Made by a program: the position numbers and the translations under genes. From Amanita rubescens (lineage: Eukaryota; Basidiomycota; Agaricomycetes; Agaricales; Amanitaceae): a stretch of 64,000 nucleotides of DNA. Location of the stretch: assembly GCA_015039365.1 (NCBI GenBank), contig WION01000079.1, positions 1 to 64,000 of the forward strand, given 5' to 3'. Shown here piece by piece: positions 22,921 to 33,259 of this stretch. Below the pieces are notes generated by a model. The model searched no databases, was not told the origin of the DNA, and worked only from the letters and a program-made list of their open reading frames with translations. How positions within the stretch are numbered: position 1 is the first letter of the stretch; each line of letters opens with the position of its first letter.

Positions 22921-24552
22921 TTACATTGGCACTTCTGGCGTGTTATCAAAACAAGCCTCCCAATCCCCCTCTCCATTATTCCTCGCATAACTCTGACTTT
23001 CCACAAACGCACCAAGCTCACACAATCCCTCCTCCCCACCACAAAACTCCAACGGCTGCACCTCATCATTCACCAACACCCTCACATACTCCCCCCCATC
23101 CTCATGGCAAACCAACCTCTCCACCACCATCCTCGCCCCAAACGGCACCATCCTCGACGCAAACCACGTCCTCCCCTCATCCGGCTCACTCGGATCCAAC
23201 GCCCTACCCTGCACAAACAACCCCATCGCCGAAAAAATCGCCACCATCTGATTATCATGCGAAAAATCCGCATACACCCCCCTCCCCAACGGAAAACTCT
23301 CCCCATCCTCATCCAACGTCCCATTCGTCTGCGTCCGATCTCTCACAGGCAACCCCGTCAACCTCGCCAACAACTCATTAACATACCCAACACCTTGAAC
23401 GCGACCTAAAGGTTGCCCATAACCCGTCCCGTAAAATTTGTCTAAATCGGCTACGTATTCGAACGAAGCAAATTCGTCTTGAGTGAATAGGTCGCAAAAT
23501 GGGGAATGGGAGATGTGAGCGATGGATTCGAATGGGCAGATGAGTTGGAGGCCGTAGATGTTTGCTTGGGTTAGGTTGGAACCTGGAGCGAGAGAGTTGA
23601 GTCGGGTGGATATTGGGTAGGCGTATTGGTTTATCCAAGAGTCGACGGCAAAATCGGCGGAACCGGCGTTGGGGCATTGGTTGTTGTCAAGCGTGCAATT
23701 TTGCTTTTTTGCGGGTATGATTAGGGTTAGGGTTAGAGGAAAGAAAAAGGAATCTTACACTTTCGTCGAGGATGACGTTTAGTTTGGCGTGGTAAATGTG
23801 GTTGGAGGCTTCGGTGAATCCTTGATTGGTGGTGAGGAAGTTGAATTTAGTGGAAGGGAGGGTAAGGACGTACCTAGCGTCCAATTCGTAGCAGAGTCGA
23901 TGACGCGCTGGCTCCCTGACGCTCTCACAAAGGGGAGATTATCCTCATTTACAAGGTAAGGATATCGCAAAAAGGTTTCCTTTCCCGTGAATTTGGCTCT
24001 AGTACGATCGGTGAGGTGTGAACATGTGAACAATACCAAACGTACTGCTGAGCACCGAAATAGACCAAATCGTTTGTTCGTAAATCGTATTCATAGCTTT
24101 TCAGAAAGACTAGGAGAGGGTGTAGATAAGCTTGAGCTGATTTGAGCTTGTCGAGAGCGGCGAGTATGCCTGCTTGAGCTCCTCGCGTAGGGTAACGCGC
24201 GCCATGTCGTTGCAACTACAACGCAAATCTCAGCCTCGATCGATGAAAAATAATAATAGACACGCACGATATTAACTTGGGTAATACTACACTGCTCTGG
24301 CGGAGGAGTATAGTCCGCTACCGGGAACCAAGGTCTATACGCGCCCCAGTTTCTTTGGATAGACAGAGGGACCGGAATGGTGATGGGGAACTCGGCAACG
24401 TGGGTCTTACTCTTTCCATGACGGTATAGATAAAGATAAGCGAGGACCAAGAGGGCGAGGAGGTGCCCCGGCAGCCAACGCCAGGACGCCCGTACACCTG
24501 GATTGACGCTATTGACTGGTGCTACTAGCAGAGGCGAGTAGATCTTTGACAT
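22921..24552 (-). CDS. Histidine-acid phosphatase (phytase-like), N-terminally anchored
   Basis: Releases phosphate from phytate or other phosphomonoesters. Exons 24552-24268, 24215-24046, 23998-23874, 23820-23759, 23703-22921 give 474 residues. The catalytic R-H-G-A-R-Y-P-T lies right after intron 1, and the proton-donor H-D is in A-D-F-S-H-D-N in the last exon. Other marks: F-V-R-A-S-G-S-Q-R-V-I-D-S-A-T-N-W and paired Cys in the C-terminal part. Residues about 24-44 form a single hydrophobic segment after a short basic stretch, so the protein is probably a type II membrane protein or inefficiently cleaved, unlike typical secreted PhyA enzymes. ATG at 24552 is the first in frame. Intact. Confidence 0.9.
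23721..23736 (+). repeat. Telomere-like TTAGGG motif inside a phytase intron
   Basis: TTAGGGTTAGGGTTAG, almost three telomere units, lies in phytase intron 4 (23704-23758). The fungal telomere unit is TTAGGG. May be chance or a repaired break scar. Confidence 0.6.
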
Positions 24553-24845
24553 GGATGTTGAAGTCAAAGGCGTGCAGAGTCATTTTGATGGAATGACAGT
24601 ACTAGACGCACGTTGTTCGGCGAGCGTGCGTGCGTGCCAATTGGCCGGCCGGAGATATTCACACGGTTGTGATACTAATAGAGACATGAGCCCGGTACCG
24701 GCTCACCAACAACGTTAACCTGAGCATTGAAATGATCAGAGTCAGAGTCACTTGAGCAATGATGTTAGATGAAATGGAGTACTCACATAGCCGGTTACCT
24801 GGGACGTTGATTTTCGGGTTCCATGGCCACGTCCACTGGTATTAC

Positions 24846-24924
24846 TATAAGATGGCACTGCATCCGCCTCGCTAAGCTTCAGCTGGTCTCCATATCCCCC
24901 TCGCACTTTAGAGCTGGTCTCTAT
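24846..24924 (+). promoter_or_regulatory. Triple-W family promoter (gene at 25023)
   Basis: TATAA at 24846 with CACTGC just after it, then AGCTGGTCTCC at 24881 and a second AGAGCTGGTCTC at 24910. A 5'-UTR intron follows (GTAAGC near 24952 to GTAG near 25000). Same orientation relative to the gene as in the minus-strand cluster, although this gene points the other way. Confidence 0.8.
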
Positions 24925-25022
24925 AGTACCTCGTCAAGCTCATTCCCAACAGTAAGCGACTCCCACATAAACTGACGGCTAATCGCATGTTCTGCGTAGG
25001 ACCTTATCGAGCCTTATCAATC

Positions 25023-25636
25023 ATGTTATTCTTGCACACGTTGCTATTCTTTGTACTCGCCATTTCAGTCGCGGCGATTCCTGTTTCTCCAGAGACTCCG
25101 TCCGACCCTCCTCAGCAAAAAGGGATCGGACATAGGTTGAAAAATATGCTCACATCGGCACCTTACGAACACAACGTGTCTCCAGAGGCCATGAGCCAGC
25201 GGATAAATGGAATCTGGAAAACGCACGTTTTGTACAAGGCAGCTGAAGGCGAACCACTGCAACCTGCGAAGATATGTATGCTGATTCAAGATGGGATGGT
25301 TACGACACTCTATGATCTACCAAGGAAAAAGTTGGGAACCGCTCAAGGGTTGATCGAATCCGCGACATGGAGCCGGGTGGCAAAAGTACAACGATTTGAA
25401 CAAGCACCTTACAACGTGAGTGGTCTACCGCCAATTGAAAATATAATGGAGTCTGAGTTGTCATCATTTTGTAGGTTAGATTACCCCCCGAAGCCACGGA
25501 AAGCACGTATCGCAAGGATCAACTAGTAGTAACGGGTGTATGTCGCGGTGGAATAATGGTATCTATTGGAGTTTTAGGCAATCCAAAGAAGTGGGGAAGT
25601 TTATGTGTACAACTTAGAATACCGTCACGGTCGTAA
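25023..25636 (+). CDS. Triple-W small secreted protein 1 (plus-strand member)
   Basis: Exons 25023-25415 and 25475-25636 give 184 residues. The start is the ATG opening the family leader M-L-F-L-H-T-L-L-F-F; an upstream in-frame ATG lies in the 5'-UTR intron. Signal peptide to about residue 20 (A-A-I-P). Trp 65 (I-N-G-I-W-K), Trp 116 (A-T-W-S-R) and a C-terminal K-K-W-G-S-L mark the family. Intron 1 of its relatives is absent here, so exons 1 and 2 are fused. Intron 2 is kept at the matching place in phase 0. The only copy on this strand, and the most separated. Function unknown; secretion and effector-like role are inferred. Confidence 0.8.
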
Positions 25637-25690
25637 TTATAGAACACGCGTCAATGCACGTGGCCAGCATCGGAGGCTTACCTAATATCC

Positions 25691-27697
25691 ATGCCACTCA
25701 TCTACCGACGCACGCCAGACGGACGCGGCTCACCGCAGGACGTCGAGGACGACATCGTCCTTTCAGACCTCGTCAGAGGTACAGGTGAGGCATCAAGACT
25801 GAGACGCAGAGGCGCTCTCAGAGTGGACAGGGTCTATACTGCAGTCAGCAGGCCTTCGAGATGGGAGGTTTATGTCCCGTACGAGGAGGATCAAGTCCCC
25901 TCAGCCCCAGGACTTGTCCCAGAACCTCCTCAACAACCCTCACAGAGTCAACAGTCGCAAAGTCAGCAACAGCCATCGTTCGCGCTTCCATTCCCAGTTG
26001 CGCCCCCGCTAGATTTGAACAGAGACGAGAATGACGAGTACACCTTCGTCCTCCGCTGTGGTGCCTCCTCTGCTGATCCCCACTCTGCCTCCGACGAGCA
26101 TCCGCACTATCTCCGCTCTACAGACTCTTCCCCCTTCTTCCCCTCTCTACTCCCTCTCTACCCACCGCGCCCCTCTTCGCCCCAAAAACTAAGATTCCGG
26201 CCCCCAGGAAAACAAGTCTCAAATGGCTGCGGTGCTATCGTGCACACCAAAGCCGCACCGCGCCCTAAACTCGGCATGTGGACTGCCAAAACGGAAGCGT
26301 CCGATTCCGTCGTCCATCTCGACCCGTGTTATTTTGATTCAGCGGCGGTGGGAAAGATGGTGCGCTCCGTGTGCGGGTGCGTACGTGAAGGCGTAGGATG
26401 TGCTGTCTGGTACGTGTCTTTATTTTCACGAGTGCCAGCGGGTGTACTGATATCGTACAGTGGTAATCCGTTAGGAACCCTATACACGCCATGCAAGTCG
26501 GCTACGGATGGCGTGTTCTTTGCCCCACCTCGTTCCATACGGTCATCGCAAGGTCAACCATTGCAACCTCAACCGCAGTCGCCGCCGCAACCTCAACAAC
26601 CGCAATCGCCGCCGCCACCGCCACCGCCGCCGACCTCCTCACCAAAACTCCACGTCTATTCCTTCTTCGCAACAGCAGTCTCATCCTACCCACCATACAA
26701 ATTCCCTTCAAGTTCCTCTTCTTCCTCTTCGAGCGCTGGTACCGCTCCACCTCGACACCCTTACCCAATCCCACCTCCAACCTCTCTCCAACCCCTATCA
26801 AGACTTTCATATCCAGGGGTATCCATACCAGCCCGCTATATCCCTCCCAATCCAAACCTACTCCTCAACTCCTACCCATACCCCGCGAGCAGGGGCGCAA
26901 ACCCGAATCCGAATCCGAACCCAGACACGACCGCAAACGCAAATACAACTACAACTGGAAATCCAAACGCCTACCCGGGTGGCCCTACCCCTACGACGAC
27001 AACGGCCGGCTACTCGTATCCGTACCCGTTTTCTCACCTGGATTTCCCGTCCCTGCGGGAAGTGGAAGGGAGTATATCGGGGGATGTGTTTGTAGATGGG
27101 TTGCTTCAGGAGAGGCCCGAGGGTGAATTCGGCGACGAAGAAGAAGAGGAGGAGGATGGGGAGGATGAGGAAGATGCAGACGCAGACGAGGACGAAGGTG
27201 GTGGTAGTGGTGGGGCCGAGGGGGCAGGGGAAGACTCTAGGTTGGGTGGCATTTGGATGACGAGGCCTACGGCGCGGGATATGCTGAGGGCGCCTAGGAT
27301 GAGGAGGACTTTTTCGAGTGTGGGAGATAGGGATGCTAGGGATGCTAGGGAGGGCGAACCTGGTTTCTTTTTTGGGAGGGGTTACGCGACGGCTTCACCT
27401 GTTCCTCTTTCTGATTTGGGTGAGGATGGTGGTGCGGCGGTTGCAGACGACGGTGGTGAGGAGGAGAGGGAAGAAGATGCCAACGAGATGAGAGGCGAAG
27501 AAGAGGGTGACGATGAGAGCTTCACGCTTGATGAGGAGGAGTATTACGATTCTTCTCCCGAGGCTTCTCCGCGGCTATCGGTCCTACAGATTCGACAAGA
27601 TGTTGCGGTCGAGGAGGACGCGAGACCCCAATCCAACGGCGGCTTTGCTTCTTCGGATTCTTCGTCGTCCTCGTCGGATAAAGCGGAGTCGACGTAG
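25691..27697 (+). CDS. Low-complexity protein with short Cys cluster, unknown function
   Basis: Exons 25691-26409 and 26461-27697 give 651 residues. The 51-nt intron is in frame, but removing it restores C-G-C-V-R-E-G-V-G-C-A-V-C-G-N-P-L-G, a compact four-Cys motif that could bind metal. Before it: W-E-V-Y-V-P-Y-E-E-D-Q. After it: long Pro, Ser, Asn-Pro and Tyr-Pro tracts, then Glu/Asp runs and a Ser-rich tail. No signal peptide. I do not recognise the family. It separates the single plus-strand triple-W gene from the minus-strand array. Confidence 0.75.
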   Translation: MPLIYRRTPDGRGSPQDVEDDIVLSDLVRGTGEASRLRRRGALRVDRVYTAVSRPSRWEVYVPYEEDQVPSAPGLVPEPPQQPSQSQQSQSQQQPSFALPFPVAPPLDLNRDENDEYTFVLRCGASSADPHSASDEHPHYLRSTDSSPFFPSLLPLYPPRPSSPQKLRFRPPGKQVSNGCGAIVHTKAAPRPKLGMWTAKTEASDSVVHLDPCYFDSAAVGKMVRSVCGCVREGVGCAVWYVSLFSRVPAGVLISYSGNPLGTLYTPCKSATDGVFFAPPRSIRSSQGQPLQPQPQSPPQPQQPQSPPPPPPPPTSSPKLHVYSFFATAVSSYPPYKFPSSSSSSSSSAGTAPPRHPYPIPPPTSLQPLSRLSYPGVSIPARYIPPNPNLLLNSYPYPASRGANPNPNPNPDTTANANTTTTGNPNAYPGGPTPTTTTAGYSYPYPFSHLDFPSLREVEGSISGDVFVDGLLQERPEGEFGDEEEEEEDGEDEEDADADEDEGGGSGGAEGAGEDSRLGGIWMTRPTARDMLRAPRMRRTFSSVGDRDARDAREGEPGFFFGRGYATASPVPLSDLGEDGGAAVADDGGEEEREEDANEMRGEEEGDDESFTLDEEEYYDSSPEASPRLSVLQIRQDVAVEEDARPQSNGGFASSDSSSSSSDKAEST

Positions 27698-27900
27698 GCT
27701 TCATTCACGACAACGAATATTACGAACACCATAATGCTGACACGCTTTCCTTTCTTTTGTTTTGGATTCTAAACACATGGTGTACATATAGCATTATTGG
27801 GTTGGATTGGATTACATAGGTACAGGTTTAGTAGTAGGTACGCATTTATTTATATACCCATCTTTGTTGGACCATTCATGAGCGTCAGCGCGTCCCCCTT

Positions 27901-28606
27901 CTATGACCGGGCCAGTTCCCTAACCAACTGCTTCTCAAGCGTCAGGTATCCAAGATCTGTCCAGGCTTTCCTCCCTTCAAATCTCAAGTGCACCGTTACT
28001 TTGTAACCTTCGTAAAAATTCGGCCCCGAGAACCACGAGGTGAATAAAACGTCGCTCGACTCATCGGCAGCATACTGGGGCAAAGGGGATACGAACTTAT
28101 GCGCGGGAAGCTTACCGGTAAGCTTCATGTTCTAGTAGTACATGTCCATCACAAATTCTCAAAAAAATTGTCGTTAGACCACAGACCTTGATGTCCTCCT
28201 CGGTTGCCCGTGACCACTTGGTTATGCTCAACATCTCACGCAGCTTTTGCACACTCATCGGAGGCCAGATTTCTTCAATAGCCTGCCTGTCGACCCTCAA
28301 AACATGATCATAATATTTCTCCGTGCTGTCTTTCTACCATTCCATGAGAAGTGCGTTAGTGCGAAATGATATTATTAAAAGAATATAGAGTTCACTAACA
28401 CATATCCAGACACCTTTTATCCGTTCGACTAGGATACTACGTTCCGGGACGGGTGGGAGGTAAAATTTTGAAAGCGGAAGTTTCTGTTTCTGTCCTTTGG
28501 GTTGATATAAATGAGAAATATGCTGCTGCTGATCGCTTTCAGGAGGAATAACTGTCGCGAGCGAGGTTCCGAGTACGAAGAAAAGCAGCGTGTACAAGAA
28601 CAACAT
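27901..28606 (-). CDS. Triple-W small secreted protein 2
   Basis: Exons 28606-28400, 28333-28187, 28131-27901; 194 residues; both introns phase 0. Leader M-L-F-L-Y-T-L-L-F-F-V-L-G-T-S, cleavage probably near residue 20. Trp 67 closes exon 1 (G-V-W-I-C), Trp 109 lies in T-K-W-S-R-A, and a third Trp in K-A-W-T-D-L. Exon 3 adds F-T-S-W-F-S-G-P, shared with copy 3. Closest relative is copy 3 next door. Few Cys, so not a disulphide-rich effector. Confidence 0.8.
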
Positions 28607-28704
28607 GAGGCTCAATGTCCTTTGTAGAATGATTTAAACACAAATGACGGGTTGATTGGCATTATAGCACTTACTGTATATTTAAGCGGCGGGCAAAGTG
28701 CAAT

Positions 28705-28748
28705 GGAGACCAGCTCAAAGGGTTGCCAGAAAATCTGGCAGTTTTATA
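28705..28748 (-). promoter_or_regulatory. Triple-W family promoter (copy 2)
   Basis: Minus strand: TATAAAACTGC at 28748-28738, then CCCTTTGAGCTGGTCTCC ending 28705. A 5'-UTR intron (CAGTAAGT... ACAAAG) ends shortly before the ATG. Confidence 0.8.
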
Positions 28749-28888
28749 CAAGGGCCGCGGGCCGCTTTGATCACGAAGGCCATGAAACCCGGTCTCCGAT
28801 GCCATGCTCGGCCGGCAGAGGATTAAATATTAAATCCTTTATTCTCAAGCTTTGCAACAAGATCGGCGGTACATTTCTATTACACATA

Positions 28889-29566
28889 CTATGAGGCCGG
28901 TTTCGTAACTAACCTAACTCTAAGCGGCACATCCTTGGGAAGTTTTTTCCAGCGTCCTGCTCCACTCACCTGCAAGAGCACTGCTATAGAGTAAAGTTTG
29001 TATGGGCTACCGTAATATTTAATCGGCCCCGAGACCCACGAGGTGGATAAAATATCCTTGGATTCGCCGGAAGCAAACTGAGGCAAAGGGGAACCCTTCC
29101 AGTTCTAGTACAACACAGCGTAAGTTTATCACAGTTCTCAAAGAATCCCGTAGATCACTGACGCTGCCAATCTCTTGTACGGTTGCCCGTGACCACTTGG
29201 TAGTGCTTAACAGGAGATGCAAGTCCCTCTCCAACGTCACCAGCTTCTGGTTTAACCGGTCCCAAAGCCCCGCGATAGCCTCCTTTTCGATTTTCATAAT
29301 ATGGTCTTTCTATTGATTGAGGTACGTGAGAACCATTAGTTTATTATTATAAGAGTAGAATCCCTAACACATATCCAGACGCCATTTATCCGTTCGAAAA
29401 GGTTAGTACGTTCCGGGACGGGAAATGTTGAAAGCGGAACTTTCTGTTCGTGTTGTTCTTGTTGTTCGTGTTGAGAAATATGCAGCTGGCCGCTTTCAGG
29501 AGGAGTAGTAACTGTCGCGAGCGAGGTTCCAAGTACAAAGAAAAGCAGCGTGTACAAGAACAACAT
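28889..29566 (-). CDS. Triple-W small secreted protein 3
   Basis: Exons 29566-29369, 29309-29163, 29104-28889; 186 residues. Leader identical to copy 2 for about 18 residues. A Gln/Glu/His-rich linker (Q-H-E-Q-Q-E-Q-H) follows. Trp 64 in I-N-G-V-W-I-C, Trp 105 in T-K-W-S-R-A, third Trp in G-R-W-K-K-L. Exon 2 has exactly the 147 nt of copies 2 and 7. Recent duplicate of copy 2, diverged mainly in the linker and exon 3. Confidence 0.8.
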
Positions 29567-29671
29567 GAGGCTCGATGTCCTTTGTAGACGATTTATATAT
29601 GAGTGAGTGAGCCGAATAGCACTATTCAATACACTTACTGTGCTGAACGGACAATATGGAATGTGTGTGAT

Positions 29672-29717
29672 GGAGACCAGCTCAAAGGGATATTATCAGA
29701 AATCCTGCGATTTTATA
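29672..29717 (-). promoter_or_regulatory. Triple-W family promoter (copy 3)
   Basis: Minus strand: TATAAAATCGC (29717-29707) then GAGCTGGTCTCC (ending 29672), followed by a GTAAGT 5'-UTR intron. Confidence 0.8.
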
Positions 29718-29949
29718 CAGGACGCTGTACTACGCCCGAAGGCCCAAGGCCATGAAACCAACAAGGTACCTCGGCCTAGTAACTTCCGATGCGTTGCTCG
29801 ACCGACTTGGTTACCACAAACTCCGCCTCTGTTCCGTGATGCGCTCCGTTGCACTACTGCACAGAGCTTGAACGCGAAGATGTAAGGCAGGAAGCAACCT
29901 CACCTCCGACATTTTGTAATAATTCTTTGCAGCAGATCTATTACACAGG

Positions 29950-30671
29950 CTAATTACAAGCCATAGCCCCATTATGCAAGCAATGTTTCGAACTGCCCGA
30001 AATTGCATCTTTCTTTTCGTAAAAGTTTTTTATCCAATGCCCCTCATCGGTAGTCCCTTTCCCGGCAATTTTAAGTGTCAAAGGGGAATAGTACCATCTT
30101 TCATCTTGACTCTCCCTGAAGCGCACATTTACAAGATAACCTGTCTTCTTGTCGAGCCTGAGGGTTAACTGATCGTCAGCAAACGCAGGATTAAAGGGGG
30201 CATCGTGAGGACGATCTTTTAGTCGCTATAAAAAGTCCATCACACGTAAGAGGTCAGAATATTCGGTCGCGATAGACGACTCACTTTGAGGAGCTCTTCT
30301 TCTGCTCGTATCCAACGAGTATGTTGATACAGGAAGTTAGAGTCAGGCTTGAACGCGTGCTCGTCACGGTAAAGCTGTACAGTCCCATCTGCATTGATAT
30401 ACATAACATTTATAGGAGCAGCTTCATTCCTAGATCTAGTATTTGTAATTGTAGGATCATCCCGATCAACCTGTCATTTTATGTGAGCTTTCGGGAATAA
30501 GGGAGAGCTGCCTTCACTGACAGGTGTGCGCCAGTAACCGACTATCCGACTTTTATCAATGAGTTTCTCCTTCCGAGAAATCGCGACAAAAGAGCTGGTC
30601 TCCGGATAAACAGGAATCGCCAAGGCGAAGGTGCCAAGAAGAAATAAAAGAACCGCATGCAGGAATAACAT
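29950..30671 (-). CDS. Triple-W small secreted protein 4
   Basis: Exons 30671-30522, 30470-30285, 30225-29950; 203 residues. Leader M-L-F-L-H-A-V-L-L-F-L-L-G-T-F. Trp 47 in G-Y-W-R-T-P at the end of a short exon 1. Exon 2 is the longest of the family (186 nt) and ends T-R-W-I-R-A-E-E-E (Trp 103). Third Trp in E-R-W-Y-Y. Diverged from its neighbours but same intron places and phases. Confidence 0.8.
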
Positions 30672-30774
30672 GATTAATATCCTAGACGAGTGTTAATTGG
30701 TAGTGCATTCAATGTTGGAGTTGCTTACTAGGTGGACGATGAAAAGGTTTCTGAGTGATAGAGAGAAGTAGAGA

Positions 30775-30819
30775 GAGACCGGCTCTGGGGATTAACGAGG
30801 GGTCTAGGGCAGTTTTATA
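30775..30819 (-). promoter_or_regulatory. Triple-W family promoter (copy 4)
   Basis: Minus strand: TATAAAACTGC (30819-30809) then CCCCAGAGCCGGTCTC (30790-30775). A GTAAGC...CTAG 5'-UTR intron follows. Confidence 0.8.
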
Positions 30820-31360
30820 CGCGATTAGAGATACGACAGAGCTCGCCATGAAACCCGCAAGTAGCCATCGTCGACGGGCAACCGCTAAACAGCTTCAATG
30901 CCCGGCTAACTGCCGCTGACGTGATTTGTCGTCATATTGCGCCTTGTTGAGCAATCGCGTTCTTTTGGCGGCTGCTTAGCGGATCCGGAGAGATAGGAAC
31001 AGTGCCGACCGTTGCAAAGACGCGTAGCAAACATGTGGACCGCGTGAGCTGAGAAAGATGGAATTCGTCGCGCTCTAATAACGTTTTCGAACCTCACAGC
31101 GGCGTCTATATCTCTTTCTGCCGCGGATGAAAGTGGTGGCATTCTCAGTGGCGATGGTTCCGTGTAATTGTGGGAGGTGCAAAGATGTGACGACTGTGAC
31201 TCAGAGGAGTAAGCATTCGTAGTAGTACTATGATCGCGAACCACTCTCGAACACGCCCAGAAGTGATACCTTAAGCTATAGTCGGGGCTTCAACTGCCAG
31301 TATATGAACAAATTTAACCGAAGAGCGTTTTTGTCCAACAGATTATGAATTCAAGCGTGT
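30820..31360. other. Intergenic, no gene seen
   Basis: Between the copy 4 promoter and the 3' end of copy 5. An open frame at 30906-31244 shows no family features. Confidence 0.5.
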
Positions 31361-31987
31361 TCACATATCGGATCCTGTTTCTAACTCATCGACTATCCTA
31401 AGTGGCACGTACATAGGGTCTCGTTCACGGCCCTTCAGTTGCACTGTTACTGTGTAATCACGAATATTATTCCCCGAGACCCACGAGGTCTTTATTTTGT
31501 CCCTGGAAAACCGAGGCGAATCAGATACTGATATCGCGACACCCGAGTCGGCGGGGAGACCCTCTAACTTCTATAGAAATGTCCATCACAGATTCTCAAA
31601 TAATCAGGGTAGACCACTGACTTTGATATCTTTCGTTGTCGCCCGTGACCACTCGGTAATGCACAGCATGGTACGGATACCCCGTTCCTCCCCCGGCGGC
31701 CAAATCTCCACAATAGTACCCTGAGTGATTTTCAAAACATGGTTGTAATATTCTTGTTTTCTGTCTTTCTATAGATATAGGCACGTAAGAGTTGTAGAAA
31801 TATAAAAGCAGGATTCACTGACACATATCCAAACACCCTCTATCCGTTTGGCCACATTAATCTTTGGTTTCAACTTGTCCAAAATGCCTCTCCGAGAAAC
31901 ATGAAGCGGTGGTGTTGTCAGGGCAGCAGGAATCGCCGCAACCGAAGTTCCAAGTGCGAAGCAAAGCAGCGCGTATAAGAATAACAT
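31361..31987 (-). CDS. Triple-W small secreted protein 5
   Basis: Exons 31987-31823, 31768-31622, 31570-31361; 173 residues. Leader M-L-F-L-Y-A-L-L-C-F-A-L-G-T-S-V-A-A-I-P. Trp 53 in E-G-V-W-I-C, Trp 95 in T-E-W-S-R-A. Exon 3 has K-T-S-W-V-S-G and ends in Y-V-P-L-R-I, where the usual third Trp is replaced. Exon 2 again 147 nt and clearly similar to copy 2 (E-I-W-P-P). Confidence 0.8.
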
Positions 31988-32079
31988 TCGTGCTTCACAA
32001 ATGGGACGGACATGAGTTGATTGATTAGTAACCGATATTTGCGTTACTTACATGGCGGACAGGATGAGATGGGTATGAT

Positions 32080-32123
32080 GGAGACCAGCTCTGAGGCTTA
32101 TCCGAAGACCTTGCAGTTTTGTA
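32080..32123 (-). promoter_or_regulatory. Triple-W family promoter (copy 5)
   Basis: Minus strand: TACAAAACTGC (weakened TATA, 32123-32113) then CCTCAGAGCTGGTCTCC (32096-32080). GTAAGT 5'-UTR intron with a TTACTAAT branch site. Confidence 0.8.
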
Positions 32124-32380
32124 TGGCTGCATCTTCAGTTACTTGGATACGCTCCGCTCCACAATGGTCTCATCATCCGTTGTCAGGTTTCCTCTGCACC
32201 GCCCCGCCTGAACTATAAACCAAATTTGAAAGTGATTGAGTGGTTTTCAGACGCCGATAACGAGGCAAGGGCAAGGAGAGTAGTGTGTCGATCACGGTAT
32301 AGTCGTGAGAAGGAGATTCAGTTTCCGTCTTTTTTCTCACCACTCTGTAGGCTATGGCACCCTAGTGGTCATTAAAAGTA

Positions 32381-33110
32381 CTACTTTACTGCTTTGTCGA
32401 TTCCTTTGGGTACAGATTTGGGTCCGGGCGTTTCCTTTTTCCATTCCGGGAGCCGGGCCAGGGGCATATAGACCACTGTGATTACCTCTTTGGAAGCTTT
32501 AAAGTTCCCATATTTGGGGTCGAATAGTAAATGCAGGTTTGCCATGTATTTTTTCTTAGCATCATTCCACTCGCCGCCGGATCCCATTAATCCGTCTTTG
32601 CTTAGAGAGTAAGGCGGATCGGATATTATCATATCATTGGGAAGGTTCAACCCCTAAGAAAATATCATGTGTAAGACGTTTTTCAAATATATATAGCACG
32701 GTAGGGCACTGACTCTGATATTTCCTACATTTGCCCGCTGCCAGTGGGAATTGGACAGCATACTAAGCAGGTCCCACTCCCTCTTCGGTTCCGGGAAAAT
32801 TCGCACAATAATCCCCGATTTGATTTCCAAAATAGTATCATGATATGCCTGTTTTACTTTTTTGTCCTTCTATCGAAATATGTTAGATAAGTTCATGCGA
32901 CTCGAAATTATAAGAGCAGTGTTTACTAACACATATCCAGAAACCAGTTATCCGTTCTTCCAATGTCATAGTTCGTGAAGTCAAGGATTCCGTAGATTGC
33001 TTATTCCTCAAGATGCCTCTCAAAGATATACCAGGCGTCTCCTGAGAAATGGGAATTGCCACGACTGACGTGCCGAGTACGAAAAGAAGTAACATGTGCA
33101 AGAATAACAT
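32381..33110 (-). CDS. Triple-W small secreted protein 6
   Basis: Exons 33110-32931, 32869-32714, 32653-32381; 202 residues. Leader M-L-F-L-H-M-L-L-L-F-V-L-G-T-S-V-V-A-I-P. Trp 58 in T-G-F-W-I-C, Trp 103 in S-H-W-Q-R-A. Exon 3 is long and Lys-rich, with V-Y-M-P-L-A-R-L-P-E-W-K before a basic tail. An upstream in-frame codon run exists but the leader ATG is preferred. Confidence 0.8.
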
Positions 33111-33210
33111 GAGAGTTGATGTCCTGCGCAAACGAACATGAGTAAATCTACGTTGACCGGTGGTGCATTGGCGTTACTTACTGAGTGGGTAGGATTGGAT
33201 GGATGTGTGT

Positions 33211-33255
33211 GGAGACCAGCTCTGAGGTTTAGGACCAAAATCTTGCAGTTTTATA
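33211..33255 (-). promoter_or_regulatory. Triple-W family promoter (copy 6)
   Basis: Minus strand: TATAAAACTGC (33255-33245) then CCTCAGAGCTGGTCTCC (33227-33211). The 5'-UTR intron runs from CAGTAAGT to GCGCAG, 13 bp before the ATG. Confidence 0.85.
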
Positions 33256-33259
33256 CGAC

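Noticed and set aside
24987..25022. Upstream in-frame ATG as start of secreted protein 1
   Set aside because: It lies in the conserved 5'-UTR intron and would bury the signal peptide; the ATG at 25023 aligns with all other leaders.
26491..27126. 200-codon alternative frames in the low-complexity gene
   Set aside because: Shadow frames produced by CCA/CAA-rich repeats; only the frame with the conserved N-terminus and Cys motif is credible.
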